Of a DNA stretch of 10,110 nucleotides, positions 9,461 through 10,110 are shown one piece after another. The notes below the pieces were generated by a model. That model had not been told where the DNA came from. It ran no database searches and saw only the letters and a program-made list of their open reading frames with translations. Each line of letters opens with the position of its first letter. The stretch's first letter is position 1. The position numbers and the translations under genes are program-made. This DNA comes from Bordetella parapertussis. Lineage in GTDB: Bacteria > Pseudomonadota > Gammaproteobacteria > Burkholderiales > Burkholderiaceae_C. The stretch covers positions 1-10,110 of the forward strand of contig CAMBSK010000051.1 of assembly GCA_945870575.1 (NCBI GenBank), in the 5' to 3' direction.

Positions 9461-9475
9461 ATCACAAGCCCGCCC

Positions 9476-10057
9476 ATGACTGACAGCCTTTTTTCACGCA
9501 ACTTGACCGAACACCTGGCCATGTGCCAGCACTTGGCGGCGCTTGACGCACACGTAGACCAGGCCATCAACGCCTGTGTCTACAGCCTGCGCGGCGGCGG
9601 CAAATTGATGCTGTGCGGCAACGGCGGCTCCGCCGCTGACAGCCAGCACCTGGCGGCCGAATTCACCGGCCGCTTCATCAAGGACAGGCCGCCGATTGCT
9701 GCTATCGCTTTATCGACCGACACGTCAGCGCTGACTTGCATCGCCAACGACTATTCTTTCGAAGCAATTTTTGCCAGGCAAGTACAAGCCATAGGCAAGC
9801 CCGGCGACTGCTTGATCGCCATTTCCACCTCGGGTAATTCCGGCAATGTGCTGGCTGCCGTGGCCGCCGCCAAAGCCCTCGGCATTACCTGCATAGGCTT
9901 GCTCGGGCGCGACGGCGGCAAGCTCAAAGCCGAATGCGACATCGCCATCGTGGTGCCCAGCCAGGTGACGGCGCGGATTCAAGAAGCGCATATTCTGATC
10001 GGCCACAGCCTGTGCGGTGCGGTCGAACAACAACTCGGACTGGTGTCCGCGGACTGA
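9476..10057 (+). CDS. gmhA: Phosphoheptose isomerase (sedoheptulose 7-phosphate isomerase)
   Basis: Converts sedoheptulose 7-phosphate to D-glycero-D-manno-heptose 7-phosphate, the first step towards the heptose of the LPS inner core, in the cytoplasm. It has 193 residues, the usual GmhA length, and a single SIS domain: CGNGGSAADSQHLAAEF (47-63), DTSALTCIANDY (82-93), ISTSGNSGNV (116-125) and RIQEAHILIGHSLC (167-180). All four metal-binding residues known from E. coli GmhA have counterparts at a constant offset of three: His58, Glu62, Gln169 and His177. Their presence separates it from the related replication protein DiaA, which lacks the full set. No strong ribosome binding site precedes the ATG; it lies 15 nt after the GT90 stop and is probably co-transcribed. 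The LPS context agrees with the assignment. Confidence 0.93.
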   Translation: MTDSLFSRNLTEHLAMCQHLAALDAHVDQAINACVYSLRGGGKLMLCGNGGSAADSQHLAAEFTGRFIKDRPPIAAIALSTDTSALTCIANDYSFEAIFARQVQAIGKPGDCLIAISTSGNSGNVLAAVAAAKALGITCIGLLGRDGGKLKAECDIAIVVPSQVTARIQEAHILIGHSLCGAVEQQLGLVSAD

Positions 10058-10066
10058 GCACTGAGC

Positions 10067-10110
10067 ATGTCTACACAACTTACCTCTGCGCAGCTTCCCG
10101 ATTTATCGCA
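10067..10110 (+). CDS. Start of a further gene, cut by the window end
   Basis: ATG 10067 opens a frame that stays open to the edge (MSTQLTSAQLPDLS...), 9 nt after the gmhA stop and on the same strand. Fourteen residues are too few to identify it. By pathway logic the heptose kinase (hldA/rfaE) would be a natural neighbour of gmhA, and a short variable leader before its core would fit, but nothing in the visible residues proves it. Confidence 0.45.
   Translation, partial: MSTQLTSAQLPDLS

Noticed and set aside
9457..9483. Eight-codon ORF (ATG overlapping the GT90 stop) running into the gmhA start
   Set aside because: The ATGA overlap is tempting as a leader peptide, but the peptide has no notable composition and no ribosome binding site; likely chance.

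Overview
The window comes from a betaproteobacterium, most likely of the order Burkholderiales. The protein families (a family-4 uracil-DNA glycosylase with a long Pro/Ala linker, a type-2 orotidine decarboxylase, a UvrA with the proteobacterial domain plan) and the high-GC coding sequence suggest this; the family or genus cannot be fixed from the sequence. I see no RNA gene, insertion sequence, CRISPR array, prophage or replication origin. All 10 kb looks like native chromosome.

Left part (1-1801, + strand): the 3' part of a uracil-DNA glycosylase gene whose start lies outside the window, then pyrF (pyrimidine synthesis) with its own likely promoter. Middle (1802-5284): a strikingly AT-rich gap (about 27% GC, counted by hand) carries a perfect 10-bp inverted repeat in front of a small winged-helix regulator gene. 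That gene runs tail-to-tail into uvrA (- strand), and their 3' ends overlap by 53 bp. Right part (5431-10110, + strand): a divergent lipopolysaccharide (LPS) cluster in tight succession: O-antigen ligase (waaL), a family-2 glycosyltransferase, an EamA/DMT membrane transporter, a GT90 glycosyltransferase, the heptose-pathway isomerase gmhA, and the first codons of another gene.

The right-hand genes probably form one transcription unit: waaL and GT2 overlap by 7 nt, EamA and GT90 share ATGA, and the other gaps are 54 nt or less. gmhA supplies the heptose precursor of the inner core, the two glycosyltransferases probably build core or O-antigen sugars in the cytoplasm, and WaaL joins O-antigen to the lipid A core in the periplasm. 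The transporter's place in this is unknown.

The most interesting lead is at the left edge. The glycosylase begins with a short segment (LxxIGVxxW) that matches in spacing the N-terminal clamp-loader-binding peptide of the DNA polymerase III psi subunit (HolD). A disordered-looking linker separates it from a glycosylase domain whose catalytic motif is degenerate. This suggests a replisome-tethered, perhaps repurposed, glycosylase. Second is the operator-like palindrome in front of the regulator gene. Third is a recurring layout in which a -10-like hexamer sits 6-7 nt before a start codon that lacks a Shine-Dalgarno sequence, which may mean leaderless mRNAs.
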